In this document: positions 1 to 9,281 of the stretch, one piece after another
How the letters are laid out: the number at the start of each line of letters is the position of its first letter
Numbering within the stretch: position 1 is the stretch's first letter
DNA from: Candidatus Omnitrophota bacterium
Lineage (GTDB): Bacteria > Hinthialibacterota > Hinthialibacteria > Hinthialibacterales > Hinthialibacteraceae
DNA length: 64,000 nt
Direction of reading: 5' to 3'
Assembly: GCA_003598175.1 (NCBI GenBank)
Contig: QZKN01000062.1
Span: forward strand, 1 to 64,000
Translations under genes and position numbers: made by a program
The notes under the pieces: model-generated
Told to the model about the DNA's origin: nothing
Databases searched by the model: none
What the model saw: the letters and a program-made list of their open reading frames with translations, nothing else

Positions 1-343
1 CATAGCGAAAACCGCCGTAGATGGCGACGAGCAGGAGATAGAAGACACACGCGCACAGCAGCGTTCCGAACGGAGACGATTGCGCATAATAATCCACAAA
101 ACGGTAAAACGGCGCCAACAAGGCATGCAATCCATCCGCGGATGGTTCCGCCTCGACGAGGCGATGTTGCGGTTGGAAAATCGTTTCGACAATCGGCATG
201 AGCATCGTAAGAGAGCCCACGCTGAGAACTGATACGATCACACTGCAGACCAGCGATAACGCCAAACGCGATTTGTAGCGGATCGCATAGGCCAGCAGGA
301 GCCGCACGTTGCGGTATTCATCGCGCAAGCCGCTCGATTTCAT
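1..343 (-). CDS. ABC exporter (MsbA-like), N-terminal part
   Basis: Partial gene cut by the left edge; about 114 codons are visible from an ATG at 343. The N-terminus is a short basic stretch followed by a hydrophobic segment (about residues 22-45) and a second one near the cut (about residues 97-112). This matches the start of the six-helix transmembrane domain of lipid-exporter ABC proteins of the MsbA type, which flip lipids such as lipid A precursors across the inner membrane using ATP. The ATPase domain lies outside the window, so the family is inferred from topology and local resemblance only. It starts 7 bases after the rho stop on the same strand, so the two are probably co-transcribed. 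Confidence 0.65.
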   Translation of the reverse strand, partial: MKSSGLRDEYRNVRLLLAYAIRYKSRLALSLVCSVIVSVLSVGSLTMLMPIVETIFQPQHRLVEAEPSADGLHALLAPFYRFVDYYAQSSPFGTLLCACVFYLLLVAIYGGFRY

Positions 344-350
344 GATCCGA

Positions 351-1793
351 TCAGAGATTCGACTGATGCAGCGTATCCAGAAATTCCCGATTGCTTTTGG
401 TTTTTCGCATCCGCTCGATCAGGAGTTCCACCGCTTCGCTGGCGTTCATTTCGTTGAGAACCTTGCGCAACAACCAGACGCGTTCGAGTTCGGCGTGCTC
501 CAACAGCAATTCCTCTTTGCGGGTTTTGGAACGATTGATATCGATCGAAGGATAGATGCGGCGTTCCGCCAGTTTGCGGTCCAGGTGAAGTTCGAGATTG
601 CCCGTGCCCTTAAATTCTTCATAGATAACATCGTCCATACGGCTGCCGGTGTCGATGAGGGCGGTGGCCATGATCGACAGGCTTCCCCCTTCTTCGATGT
701 TGCGGGCCGCGCCGAAAAAGCGTTTGGGAGGAATCAGCGCGCTGGAATCGATGCCGCCGGACAGGATTTTTCCGCTGTGCGGCGCAACCTGGTTATAGGC
801 GCGAGCCAGCCGGGTGATACTGTCGAGAAGGATGACGACGTCCTTTTTGCATTCGACCAGCCGTTTCGCTTTTTCGATCACCATTTCGGCGACTTGAATA
901 TGGCGGTCAGGCGGCTCATCGAAGGTGGACGAAATGACTTCGCCTTTCACCGTTCGCTGCATATCGGTCACTTCTTCCGGACGTTCGTCGATGAGAAGGA
1001 CGATGACGACCACTTCGGGATGATTGCGCGTGATGCTGTTGGCGATTTCCTGCAGCAACATGGTTTTTCCCGAATTGGGAGGCGCGACGATCAACGCGCG
1101 CTGTCCCTTTCCCATCGGCGTGATGAGATCGATGATGCGGGCGGAAATACGATCGTTCGTGGATTCCATATGCAACCGTTCATTGGGAAACAACGGCGTC
1201 AGGTTGTCATACAGAATCTTATCCTGGGCGGCTTCCGGTTCTTCGCCATTGATGGCTTTCACCTTCAGGAGGGCAAAATAACGCTCCCCGTCTTTCGGCG
1301 GGCGAATAATGCCGGACACCGTATCTCCCTTGCGCAGGCTGAATCGGCGAATTTGTGAAGGGGAAACGTAAATGTCATCCGGCCCGGGCAGGTAACAATA
1401 ATCCGCGCTACGGAGAAAGCCGAATCCTTCCGGCAACGCTTCGAGAACACCGGATCCTTCGAGCTCGTTTCCTTTGTCGCCTTCCTCTTTCGCCGCATGT
1501 TCGAGGATGCGATAAATCAACTCCTGCTTGCGCAGGCCGCTGATCCCCTCCAGTTTCATTTCATGCGCCAGTTCGACCAGTTCGGAGATTGTTTTCTTCT
1601 TCAGACTGGCCATTTCCAACGATTCGGATGTGTGATCGGATTTGGTCGTGGTATCCATCGCGTCGTTTTTCATTTGAGTATTCACGTCCTCTTCATTAAA
1701 ATTTTCTCTCCAACCATTCGACTCGTAATTGCGAAAAGTCTGAGATCGAATGTTGTTCTGCCGGGGTCTTCGCGTTCGGGTTCTTGTTTCCAT
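351..1793 (-). CDS. rho: transcription termination factor Rho
   Basis: Hexameric RNA-DNA helicase that ends transcription at C-rich, poorly translated RNA. About 480 aa: a Gln/Asn/Arg-rich N-terminal extension (residues 1-63), a SAP-like Rho N domain (about 64-103), a cold-shock RNA-binding domain (about 113-180), then the RecA-type ATPase with Walker A APPNSGKT (about 238-244), Walker B VVILLDS and the [11 protein letters not shown] region. I chose the ATG at 1793, preceded by AGAAAGGA, over an upstream in-frame start 66 bases earlier, because the extra residues show no homology and the Shine-Dalgarno sequence fits here. The extension makes it longer than E. coli Rho (419 aa). Such disordered insertions are common in Rho of several phyla. 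Confidence 0.97.
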   Translation of the reverse strand: METRTRTRRPRQNNIRSQTFRNYESNGWRENFNEEDVNTQMKNDAMDTTTKSDHTSESLEMASLKKKTISELVELAHEMKLEGISGLRKQELIYRILEHAAKEEGDKGNELEGSGVLEALPEGFGFLRSADYCYLPGPDDIYVSPSQIRRFSLRKGDTVSGIIRPPKDGERYFALLKVKAINGEEPEAAQDKILYDNLTPLFPNERLHMESTNDRISARIIDLITPMGKGQRALIVAPPNSGKTMLLQEIANSITRNHPEVVVIVLLIDERPEEVTDMQRTVKGEVISSTFDEPPDRHIQVAEMVIEKAKRLVECKKDVVILLDSITRLARAYNQVAPHSGKILSGGIDSSALIPPKRFFGAARNIEEGGSLSIMATALIDTGSRMDDVIYEEFKGTGNLELHLDRKLAERRIYPSIDINRSKTRKEELLLEHAELERVWLLRKVLNEMNASEAVELLIERMRKTKSNREFLDTLHQSNL

Positions 1794-1951
1794 AGTCCTT
1801 TCTTTCTCCGGACATTTGATACCATTTCTTATTCGAAACGCCATTACTGTGAGAATCACAAAGCCAAATTCGTACGGACCGGCAACAACCTGATTGCCTC
1901 CTCGCTATCAGCGCTGGATAGCCGGGTCCCAGGAAGAAAAGGTATTGAGTG

Positions 1952-2605
1952 TCATCCTTTAATAATTTTTTCTACATTTGCTTGAAGAGCGGAAGGATCA
2001 TCCTGATTGGAGATCAGAATATTCCCCCGTCTCATTTTTTCAAATTCGGATAATTGTGTTTTTTCCCGCCGATCGAACTCGGCGGACGAAACGCCTTTCA
2101 TTTTCGAAAACCGTTCCCGTCGTTGCCCAATCGGCGCGGTAACCACGAGAATCGCATCAAACATATCGGCAATTCCCCACTCAAAAATCAGAGCCGCATC
2201 CACGACTAATGGGCCCACATCGTTCGAATGGCGAAACGACATGACACCGGCGCGAATTCGCTCCACGAGAATGGGGTGAACCAACCGATTCAATCGTTCC
2301 AGCTCATCCGTTGAACGAAATACAACATTCCCAAGTTTCTCTCTACGAATCTCACCTCCCACATCCAAAATCGAATTGCCGAACGTACGGACAATTTGAT
2401 CAAAAACAGGAGATTCTTTATTCAGCAAATCATGCCCCAGAGCGTCGCCGCTGATGACCCGGGCGCCCTGTCGTTCCAATATTCCGGCAACCGTCGTTTT
2501 CCCGGCGCCCGGATTTCCGGTCAATCCCAGCGCCAAACGAGTGGGCCGGATTCCGGGAGGACATACACAGTGAAGTCCCTTGAATGGATTCTGTGCATCC
2601 GTCAC
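1952..2605 (-). CDS. coaE: dephospho-CoA kinase
   Basis: Last step of coenzyme A synthesis: ATP-dependent phosphorylation of the 3' hydroxyl of dephospho-CoA in the cytoplasm. About 217 aa. The P-loop GLTGNPGAGKTT lies near residues 26-37 and is followed by the CoaE-type SGDALGHDLL (the family usually has DAD or DAI here), the VHPI segment and VVDAALIFEWG, all typical of CoaE. I chose the GTG at 2605, which overlaps the polA stop (GTGA), because the reading frame upstream of it lies within polA and adds no family sequence. Translational coupling to polA is therefore likely. The roughly 22 residues between start and P-loop are slightly longer than usual. Confidence 0.93.
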   Translation of the reverse strand: MTDAQNPFKGLHCVCPPGIRPTRLALGLTGNPGAGKTTVAGILERQGARVISGDALGHDLLNKESPVFDQIVRTFGNSILDVGGEIRREKLGNVVFRSTDELERLNRLVHPILVERIRAGVMSFRHSNDVGPLVVDAALIFEWGIADMFDAILVVTAPIGQRRERFSKMKGVSSAEFDRREKTQLSEFEKMRRGNILISNQDDPSALQANVEKIIKG

Positions 2606-5256
2606 TTTAAATCCGCCCAACTTCGCCCGAGGGAGAATTCCACCGGCGTGGGAACGCTTAAATCCATCGCATGTTCCATCCGTTCGCGGCATTGCCGGCA
2701 AATCTCCTCCGCCCGCTCTTCCTTGATTTCAAGAACCAATTCGTCGTGAACCGTCAGGAGTATGGCCGCTTCCCTTCGCAATGGACGAATCAACTCATCC
2801 ACGCAAATCATGGCTTTTTTCAACAAATCCGCCGCCGAACCTTGAATGGGCGCATTGATGGCCGCCCGTTTTGCATTCTCCTGTCGCATCCGGTTGGAAT
2901 CCCGGATACCCAAAGTTGGGATGCGGCGATTCATGATGGTCGTCACATACAGATGATTCATGGCAAAATCGGTGGTTTCATCCATATAGGTTCGCACACG
3001 CGGATAGCGTGCGAAATATCGTTCAATATAGGAAGCAGCTTCCTTGTCATCGATTAGCAAGCGCCGGGCCAAACCATACGGCGACATTCCGTAATTCAGG
3101 CCAAAATTGATTTCCTTTGCTTTCCGCCGCATATCGGCATTCACTTCATCCGGCTTCACATCAAATATCTCCGCTGCGGTTCTGCGGTGGATATCCTCTC
3201 CCGCAGAGAAGGCTTGCAGCAATCCCGGATCCTGGGAAATATGAGCCAAAATGCGAAGTTCGATCTGGGAATAATCCAACGAAACAAGTAACGAACCTTC
3301 CTCCGCCACGAAAGCGCGCCGAACCCGTCGGCCCAGATCCGTGCGAATCGGGATGTTTTGCAAATTCGGATCGCTGCTGGATAACCTTCCGGTATTGGCG
3401 ACGGCCTGATTATAAGTCGTATGAACACGCCCGGTTTCGGAGCGAATCAATTTTTGCAGTGCATCGAGATAGGTGGATTTGATTTTTTGCCGATGGCGGT
3501 AATCCAGGATTTGTTGTGCAATCGGCGCACCATCCGCCGCCAGTTTCTCCAAAATATCCGCCCGCGTCGATCGGGTTCGGCCGGAAAGCAATTTCAAGTC
3601 ATCATACAGAATTTGAGCCAATTGCAAAGGGGAATTGATATTAAATTCTTTCCCCACCGAACGATAAATTTCACCGGCGAGCGTCTCCAGTTCCCGTTCC
3701 AACTCCCGCGATTGCTCAATTAAAACCGCCGGATCGACCTTGATCCCACGACGTTCCATGTCGGCGAGGACACGCAGCAATGGCAATTCCACTTCGCGAT
3801 AGAGAATCCCCAAATCATATTCATCGATTTTCGGCATCAGCACGGACCGCAGTCTCCAGGTGGCGTCCGTATCTTCACACGCATAATCGGACACCGTTTC
3901 CACATCGACATCCGCCATGCTTTTTTGATTGCGGCCTTTGCCGATCAGGTCGGCAATCGGCGTCATTTCCATCGCAAAGCACCGCCAGGCCAAATCATCC
4001 AACTTGTGACTCTCCATTTCCGGCTGCACAAGATAGGAAGCAAGCAACGTATCATCCTGCACTCCCCGCAGATAAATATTTGCATTTTCAAGAACATGCA
4101 GGTCATATTTCACGTTGTGGCCGGTTTTACCAATCGTTTCCGATTCCAGAATTTCTTTTAACAGGGGCGTCGCTTGTTCCAGAGAAACATTTCCGCCGGA
4201 ATGATGCCCAACCGGAATATACCATCCTTGATTTCGGTCAATTGAAAATGAAAGTCCGACCAACCGGGCGCTCAACGAATCCAACGAGGTGGTTTCCGTA
4301 TCAAACGCACATTGACTTTTTTCACGGATGGCTGGCACAACCTTGGCTAGTTTGTCGAGAGTATCGATGGTTTCATATTGTTTTTCACGATCCGACGCCG
4401 GAGCCTTCTCCAGTTCCTGCGCAAAACTGCGGAATTCCAGCTCTTCGTATTGTTGACGCAGCCGGTTCACATCGAATTTGGAAATTTTATAGAATCCATC
4501 GGTGATTTCCAACGGCGCGTCGGTTTTGATCGTCACCAACGTGCGCGAAAGAAACGCTTGCTCTTTATACGTCACTAAATTTTCTTTGCGTTTTTTACCG
4601 GTTACCGCATCGATATTCTCATAAAGATTTTCCAAGGCCCCATATTCCTGAATCAACGCAATTGCGTTTTTTTCTCCGATGCCGGGAACGCCGGGGACAT
4701 TATCGCTGGAATCCCCCATCAATGCGAGTACATCGATCAATTGATCGGGATTAACACCGTATCGTTCCTTTACTTCATTTTCAGAAAAAATCATATTTTT
4801 TTGTTGGGCAAGACGCAAAACGGAGATCGAATCATCGACCAATTGCATTAAATCCTTGTCTCCGGAGACGATCATCACTTGTTTTCCATGTTTCGCCAAC
4901 CAAACGGCAAGAGTTCCGAGCAAATCATCGGCTTCGTATCCCGGCATTTCAAAACGGGGAATTCCCAGGCAATCCGTTATTTTTTTGATGTATGGAATTT
5001 GAACCGCCAGATCATCCGGCAAGGCCGCGCGATTCGCCTTGTATGGCGCATACAAATCGACGCGGAACGTTTTATCCGGAAGATCAAACGCCACCACCAT
5101 TTCCGACGGTTTATACTCATTCAGCAAGCTTCGCAGCGTCATCACATACCCATACACCGCATTGGTTGCCATCCCATCCGAACGGCGCAGGTTGCGAATG
5201 CCGTGATAGGCGCGAAAAAAAACGGAACTTCCATCAATTAAAAAGGTTTTATCCAT
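2602..5256 (-). CDS. polA: DNA polymerase I
   Basis: 884 aa, full length for the family. It fills Okazaki gaps and repairs DNA. The N-terminal 5'-3' flap exonuclease (about 1-290) has Asp-rich motifs such as GYEADDLLG and SGDKDLMQLV. The 3'-5' proofreading domain begins near residue 310 and keeps the acidic FDTETTSLD motif, so proofreading is probably active, unlike in Taq or Bacillus Pol I. The polymerase domain has motif A SLDYSQIELR (about 659-668), motif B KEINFGLNYG (about 714-723) and motif C TVHDELVLE (about 835-843). The ATG at 5256 follows GAGCGAAGAGT. coaE overlaps its 3' end by 4 bases. Confidence 0.98.
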   Translation of the reverse strand: MDKTFLIDGSSVFFRAYHGIRNLRRSDGMATNAVYGYVMTLRSLLNEYKPSEMVVAFDLPDKTFRVDLYAPYKANRAALPDDLAVQIPYIKKITDCLGIPRFEMPGYEADDLLGTLAVWLAKHGKQVMIVSGDKDLMQLVDDSISVLRLAQQKNMIFSENEVKERYGVNPDQLIDVLALMGDSSDNVPGVPGIGEKNAIALIQEYGALENLYENIDAVTGKKRKENLVTYKEQAFLSRTLVTIKTDAPLEITDGFYKISKFDVNRLRQQYEELEFRSFAQELEKAPASDREKQYETIDTLDKLAKVVPAIREKSQCAFDTETTSLDSLSARLVGLSFSIDRNQGWYIPVGHHSGGNVSLEQATPLLKEILESETIGKTGHNVKYDLHVLENANIYLRGVQDDTLLASYLVQPEMESHKLDDLAWRCFAMEMTPIADLIGKGRNQKSMADVDVETVSDYACEDTDATWRLRSVLMPKIDEYDLGILYREVELPLLRVLADMERRGIKVDPAVLIEQSRELERELETLAGEIYRSVGKEFNINSPLQLAQILYDDLKLLSGRTRSTRADILEKLAADGAPIAQQILDYRHRQKIKSTYLDALQKLIRSETGRVHTTYNQAVANTGRLSSSDPNLQNIPIRTDLGRRVRRAFVAEEGSLLVSLDYSQIELRILAHISQDPGLLQAFSAGEDIHRRTAAEIFDVKPDEVNADMRRKAKEINFGLNYGMSPYGLARRLLIDDKEAASYIERYFARYPRVRTYMDETTDFAMNHLYVTTIMNRRIPTLGIRDSNRMRQENAKRAAINAPIQGSAADLLKKAMICVDELIRPLRREAAILLTVHDELVLEIKEERAEEICRQCRERMEHAMDLSVPTPVEFSLGRSWADLK

Positions 5257-5850
5257 ACTCTTCGCTCGTCATTCGAAGCCATGGAGAACAGGTAGAATAC
5301 ATTTCCCATAAGAGATTATTTGCTAATGAACCAATTGAATACAGAGTAACAACAAGCCATTCATTTGAATTGTCATCCGCCGTGGAAACCCATCGATGAA
5401 CCAACTGTATTGAAACACATCATGCGCTCAAATTACGAGATCGTTTCTCCCATCGAGAAAATCGATCCATCCGTATCAAACCACATGCATTCTCTTTTGA
5501 ATATCAGAAAGGTTCTACGGACAGCATTGCTTCAGAGAATGGAGTAATATTTATCTAATCAATGCGGTTAGCAAGGCCATAGGTATCATTAAATCGAAAT
5601 ATCCTGCCGTACATGACCCATTTTACGTACCATCTGCAACGATAACACACATTTACGCCATCAAAAGGGGTAAGAAAGGTTAATAAGGACATCTTGTATA
5701 TCAGAAATTATTATAGTTGTGGAATTTCCCCGACAGAAGGCGTGATTTTTTATACCAACACTTTTCCAACAATATTTTAATGATTTCGAGAGAGATGTCC
5801 AGGGGCGGCAAATGAATAACCGCCCCGGAACCGCTTTTATTGCATATTGA
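5257..5850. other. 594-bp intergenic stretch, possible gene remnant
   Basis: It lies between the polA start and the end of the secretin gene, so it should hold the polA promoter. I see no convincing gene. On the plus strand, 5501-5683 is an unbroken 60-codon frame without ATG, GTG or TTG near its beginning; its translation looks protein-like (it includes FYVPSATITHIYAI). It could be a decayed gene or chance. A GC-rich hairpin near the right end is listed separately. Confidence 0.35.
5802..5826. repeat. GC-rich hairpin after secretin gene
   Basis: GGGGCGG and CCGCCCC arms (7 bp) separated by an 11-base loop, 25 bases past the secretin stop on the minus strand. No U-run follows on either strand, so it is a poor intrinsic terminator. 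The arms match those of the GGGGCGGTTCG palindromes at 24950 and 39446, so it may be a relic of that repeat family. Confidence 0.5.
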
Positions 5851-8800
5851 TTAGAATTCAGGTTCGACGATTCTGGCCGTTATAAACCACAACGTAGAGA
5901 ATTTCGATTTGGAGATGGCGCGATCCGTGAACAGTGTCCCTAAAAATGGAATTTTACTGAGAAGTGGAATCTTATTCAGCTGTTCATTTTCTTCTTCCTG
6001 AATCAAACCACTCAAGACCATGGTGGATCCGTTTTTCATTCGAACACTGGTCTGAACCACTTTTTGATTGAGAAGCAAGGGGCCTATATTGGGAATAGCC
6101 TGGCCGGGAGGGGCTTCGCCCGTGATTCCAACCGGCAGCCGTTCACCCGGATCAATGATCTGAGGTAACATCTCGAGATAAATATGATCGTCATTGAGAA
6201 TGAAGGGCATGAAAGCCAACGTAACGCCGGTAAAGACTCGCTGGAAGTCGGCAGTCAAACGGTTGTTCGTGGGATCATCATCACCCTGATCTTCAAATGT
6301 GACGTCATCGGCGTACGGAATTTGCTGTCCGACAAAGAATTGCGGTGGAACCAACGGATTGGGAATGGCCAGCAGTTTCGGCGCCGCCAGCGTATTCATG
6401 CTGGATGTGGATTCAAGAAGGCTCAACAGAAAATTCAATCGAGACGCTCCAAACGTATACATGCTTAATTGCACGCCGGGATTACTATCCGAACTGACGT
6501 CTCCCTGAATCAACGAAACGGCTGTATCCATATTTTTGGCGTCCATGTTAATGGATTCCAGCAATGGATTTGTCAAAATATAGTCAAAATTGATGGAACG
6601 CAGATCCGTCAACGAAACGGTGACCACCCGCGCTTCGAGTTCCACCATCCGTTGTGGTTTGTCAAAGACATCGATGATCCGCTGAACCAGATCAAATTCA
6701 TCTTCCTGCGGCGTCACGACGACAATACTGTTTGTGTTGATATCGGGAATGACGCGCATCGAGAAAAATTGAAGAAGATCGGTTCCGCCACCGCCGCCGC
6801 CCTGCAAATTAAATCGATCGCGGCTGGTTTCTTCAAAAATATTCCCGATATCCTGGGTGGTCCCCTGTTCGTCCGTTCCCAGAGATTGGATTGCATTCTG
6901 ACTCAGGAATGTCGTACGCGTGGATTGCTGATTATCATAGAACATATAGGAAATCACGTCGAGAATATCATGCACGTTCACATGTTTGATAACAAATGAA
7001 CGAATGAAAATGTCCTGCAAACTCTCTCCGCGGACGCTGCTGAGATACTTTTCCACTTTCGCAATATTTTGAGCGGAATCGACGATGTCGATCGTTCCTT
7101 GCAACGGATTGGGAATGATATGGCGTCCCTGCAGCCGCGCCGCATCACGCCCTTCCTTTCCAAACAGCATTTTTTCGATAATATCAGCAATCATCGTGAC
7201 GAAGTCTTCGCGCCGAGATAAGGCTTCCGGCGTATCCTCGACATCGTCGACATCGGTAATGGAAAATTGTTTTGCCTGCAATTCTCCGGTCGTAAGCTGT
7301 TCAATCCAACGGGTTTGGGAAAGTTCCTGATCCACGCGTGCAATGTTTTCGGGATAATCCATGACAATCAGGAAATTCGATTTCGGTTCGAGTAAAATTT
7401 GCCTCCGATTATCGCGTGCGTCCGTTTCCAATCCCTCATATAACATGAGTTTCAATATTTGGTAGATATCCCTCGCCACATCCTTTCCCAAAGGATAGAT
7501 TTCGGTAATGATCGGTCTCTTGTCGCCAACGATGGTGGGCATTTCTTTCAAAAACGCCTCAACTTTGCGAAGATTATCCACCGTATCGGTGACCACGAGA
7601 GAACGGGTGTTTTCATTCAGGAACAATTCCTTGCCGGGAACATCGAATTCCCCGTTCGGCCCATAGAGAATGGTTTTCAAACTTCTGTTGGAGTCTTCCA
7701 ATACGGAGGGATCCGAGAGAATGGCGGAGATGGTCTTATATTGGGCTTCATTCAGAGGAAAGATACGAGTCATAAAACCGGGTTCCACATACAAGGTTCT
7801 TTCGACTCGTTTCCAAACATAGCCATATTGCCTCTGAATGACGTTCAGTATCCCGCGCAAGGTTGTGTTTTTCACTTCGAGAGCGACATTTCCTCCCAAT
7901 TTATCGTCCATGACCAAATTCAATTGGCTGAAAGCACTTAACGTTTTTAAAACATCCTTGATATCGATCAATTCTCCTTGCGTGGAATATTGGGCGATTT
8001 CGACATCCAGCATTTTCTCATATTCGGCTTCTTCGGCCGCTACCTGTTCAGCCGCCCGCCGGGATGCAACCGCCTGTTCATACTCCGATTTGGTATTCGT
8101 TAAATATGTTTGGCTTGCCTGATGATTCGGCAGGATTTGAAGAGCGTCATTCCATTTGGCCACAGCCTGAATGATTTCTCCCTGCCGATAAAGCGAGACG
8201 CCTTCTTGAAATAAAGCATCCGCCGTACTCTTCAATCCGGCTTGTTCAGAACCATCCTTCTTCTCCTGCATCGTCAACTGATCTTTTTGCGCGGTGGAAC
8301 GCGCTTTGTAGATCTGATCCAGAATTTTGTCCGCACGATTATCGTTCGGAGCAATGGTTTTCGCGCGTTGAATCTCGATTTCCGCCTTCTCGAATTGACC
8401 GCTGTTGAGATAGATCATCGCTTTTTGTAATTGATCTTCATACGTGGACAATTCATATCCCAATTTTGCTTGTTGCACACTGGCTGCCTGCACTTTTTGT
8501 TTGCCAATCGCCTCCAAATACGACTGTATCTGTTTTGTTTCTTTTTGATTGGGGGATTTTTTCAAAGCCGCTTCCAGCGTGGTTTGCGCTCCACCGTAAT
8601 CGCCATCTCTCATCATGGCTTGAGCGGTCTTGATCAGTTCGGCGGCGGAAAGGCTCTCCAAAGTAGGCGCCGCTGCGACGGTGACGCCCGCGGCTTCCAA
8701 TTTCGACAATTCTGTTTTTGCTTTTTTGTGAAGCGGGTCCATTATAAGGACCTGTTGCAATAGACTTTTGCCCTTTTCCGTATTTCCCGCGCGGATTTCT

Positions 8801-9021
8801 TTTTGAGCCAGATTAAACAGATAATTGGTTTGCGATTTCACCGATTGGCCTTCATCATTGCTTGCATGAACAGCTATAGCCGGAAGCAAAGAGTTTCCAA
8901 CCAATGAAGCAAAAACCGGTAAACTGATTCCCAAAATCAGAAAACATACGATCGAGGTGTACAAAACCGAGTGCTGATGACGTAGTATTCCATGTCGCAG
9001 GCATCGCAGGATAGCAAACAT
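5851..9021 (-). CDS. TPR-containing secretin (PilQ/GspD-like)
   Basis: 1056 aa outer-membrane secretin for type IV pili or type II secretion. A hydrophobic export signal lies at about residues 21-40. About 55-320 is a tetratricopeptide and coiled region with repeated lengths of helix (for example GDYGGAQTTLEAALKKSPNQ). A short N-domain follows (about 345-415, IDIKDVLKTLSAFSQLNLV), then NolW-type ring-building repeats (about 480-740), then the secretin beta-barrel with VPPQFFVGQQIPY and the C-terminal GSTMVLSGLIQEEENEQL signature. The start follows AAGGAGTATCTTAG. The N-terminal TPRs take the role that a separate pilotin or TPR protein plays in Proteobacteria. It is last in the pilus block and about 260 bases after the preceding gene, so it could have its own promoter. 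Confidence 0.92.
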   Translation of the reverse strand: MFAILRCLRHGILRHQHSVLYTSIVCFLILGISLPVFASLVGNSLLPAIAVHASNDEGQSVKSQTNYLFNLAQKEIRAGNTEKGKSLLQQVLIMDPLHKKAKTELSKLEAAGVTVAAAPTLESLSAAELIKTAQAMMRDGDYGGAQTTLEAALKKSPNQKETKQIQSYLEAIGKQKVQAASVQQAKLGYELSTYEDQLQKAMIYLNSGQFEKAEIEIQRAKTIAPNDNRADKILDQIYKARSTAQKDQLTMQEKKDGSEQAGLKSTADALFQEGVSLYRQGEIIQAVAKWNDALQILPNHQASQTYLTNTKSEYEQAVASRRAAEQVAAEEAEYEKMLDVEIAQYSTQGELIDIKDVLKTLSAFSQLNLVMDDKLGGNVALEVKNTTLRGILNVIQRQYGYVWKRVERTLYVEPGFMTRIFPLNEAQYKTISAILSDPSVLEDSNRSLKTILYGPNGEFDVPGKELFLNENTRSLVVTDTVDNLRKVEAFLKEMPTIVGDKRPIITEIYPLGKDVARDIYQILKLMLYEGLETDARDNRRQILLEPKSNFLIVMDYPENIARVDQELSQTRWIEQLTTGELQAKQFSITDVDDVEDTPEALSRREDFVTMIADIIEKMLFGKEGRDAARLQGRHIIPNPLQGTIDIVDSAQNIAKVEKYLSSVRGESLQDIFIRSFVIKHVNVHDILDVISYMFYDNQQSTRTTFLSQNAIQSLGTDEQGTTQDIGNIFEETSRDRFNLQGGGGGGTDLLQFFSMRVIPDINTNSIVVVTPQEDEFDLVQRIIDVFDKPQRMVELEARVVTVSLTDLRSINFDYILTNPLLESINMDAKNMDTAVSLIQGDVSSDSNPGVQLSMYTFGASRLNFLLSLLESTSSMNTLAAPKLLAIPNPLVPPQFFVGQQIPYADDVTFEDQGDDDPTNNRLTADFQRVFTGVTLAFMPFILNDDHIYLEMLPQIIDPGERLPVGITGEAPPGQAIPNIGPLLLNQKVVQTSVRMKNGSTMVLSGLIQEEENEQLNKIPLLSKIPFLGTLFTDRAISKSKFSTLWFITARIVEPEF

Positions 9022-9281
9022 CTAAGATACTCCTTAGCTTGTATATAACCGAACTAGGCCGGTATTTTCTACATTTATCATCAAGGCGATGAAAACATCC
9101 GGCGACAGTGCGGCCGGACTTTTTCTTCCTCACCCTAAAATCAGCCACTTACGTTTTCGTGGAGAAAACACAAACAATCCCGACTCCATTATCGGATTCA
9201 ATGATAGTAATCTCAATGTAAAAGCAAATCTTCCCTTTGACAAGTCTTTCAAAATCCAACAGTTACAGACATTTTTCCACT

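Noticed and set aside
309-1358. Long plus-strand frame of 349 codons
   Set aside because: It lies opposite rho over its whole conserved part and has no ribosome site or family resemblance.
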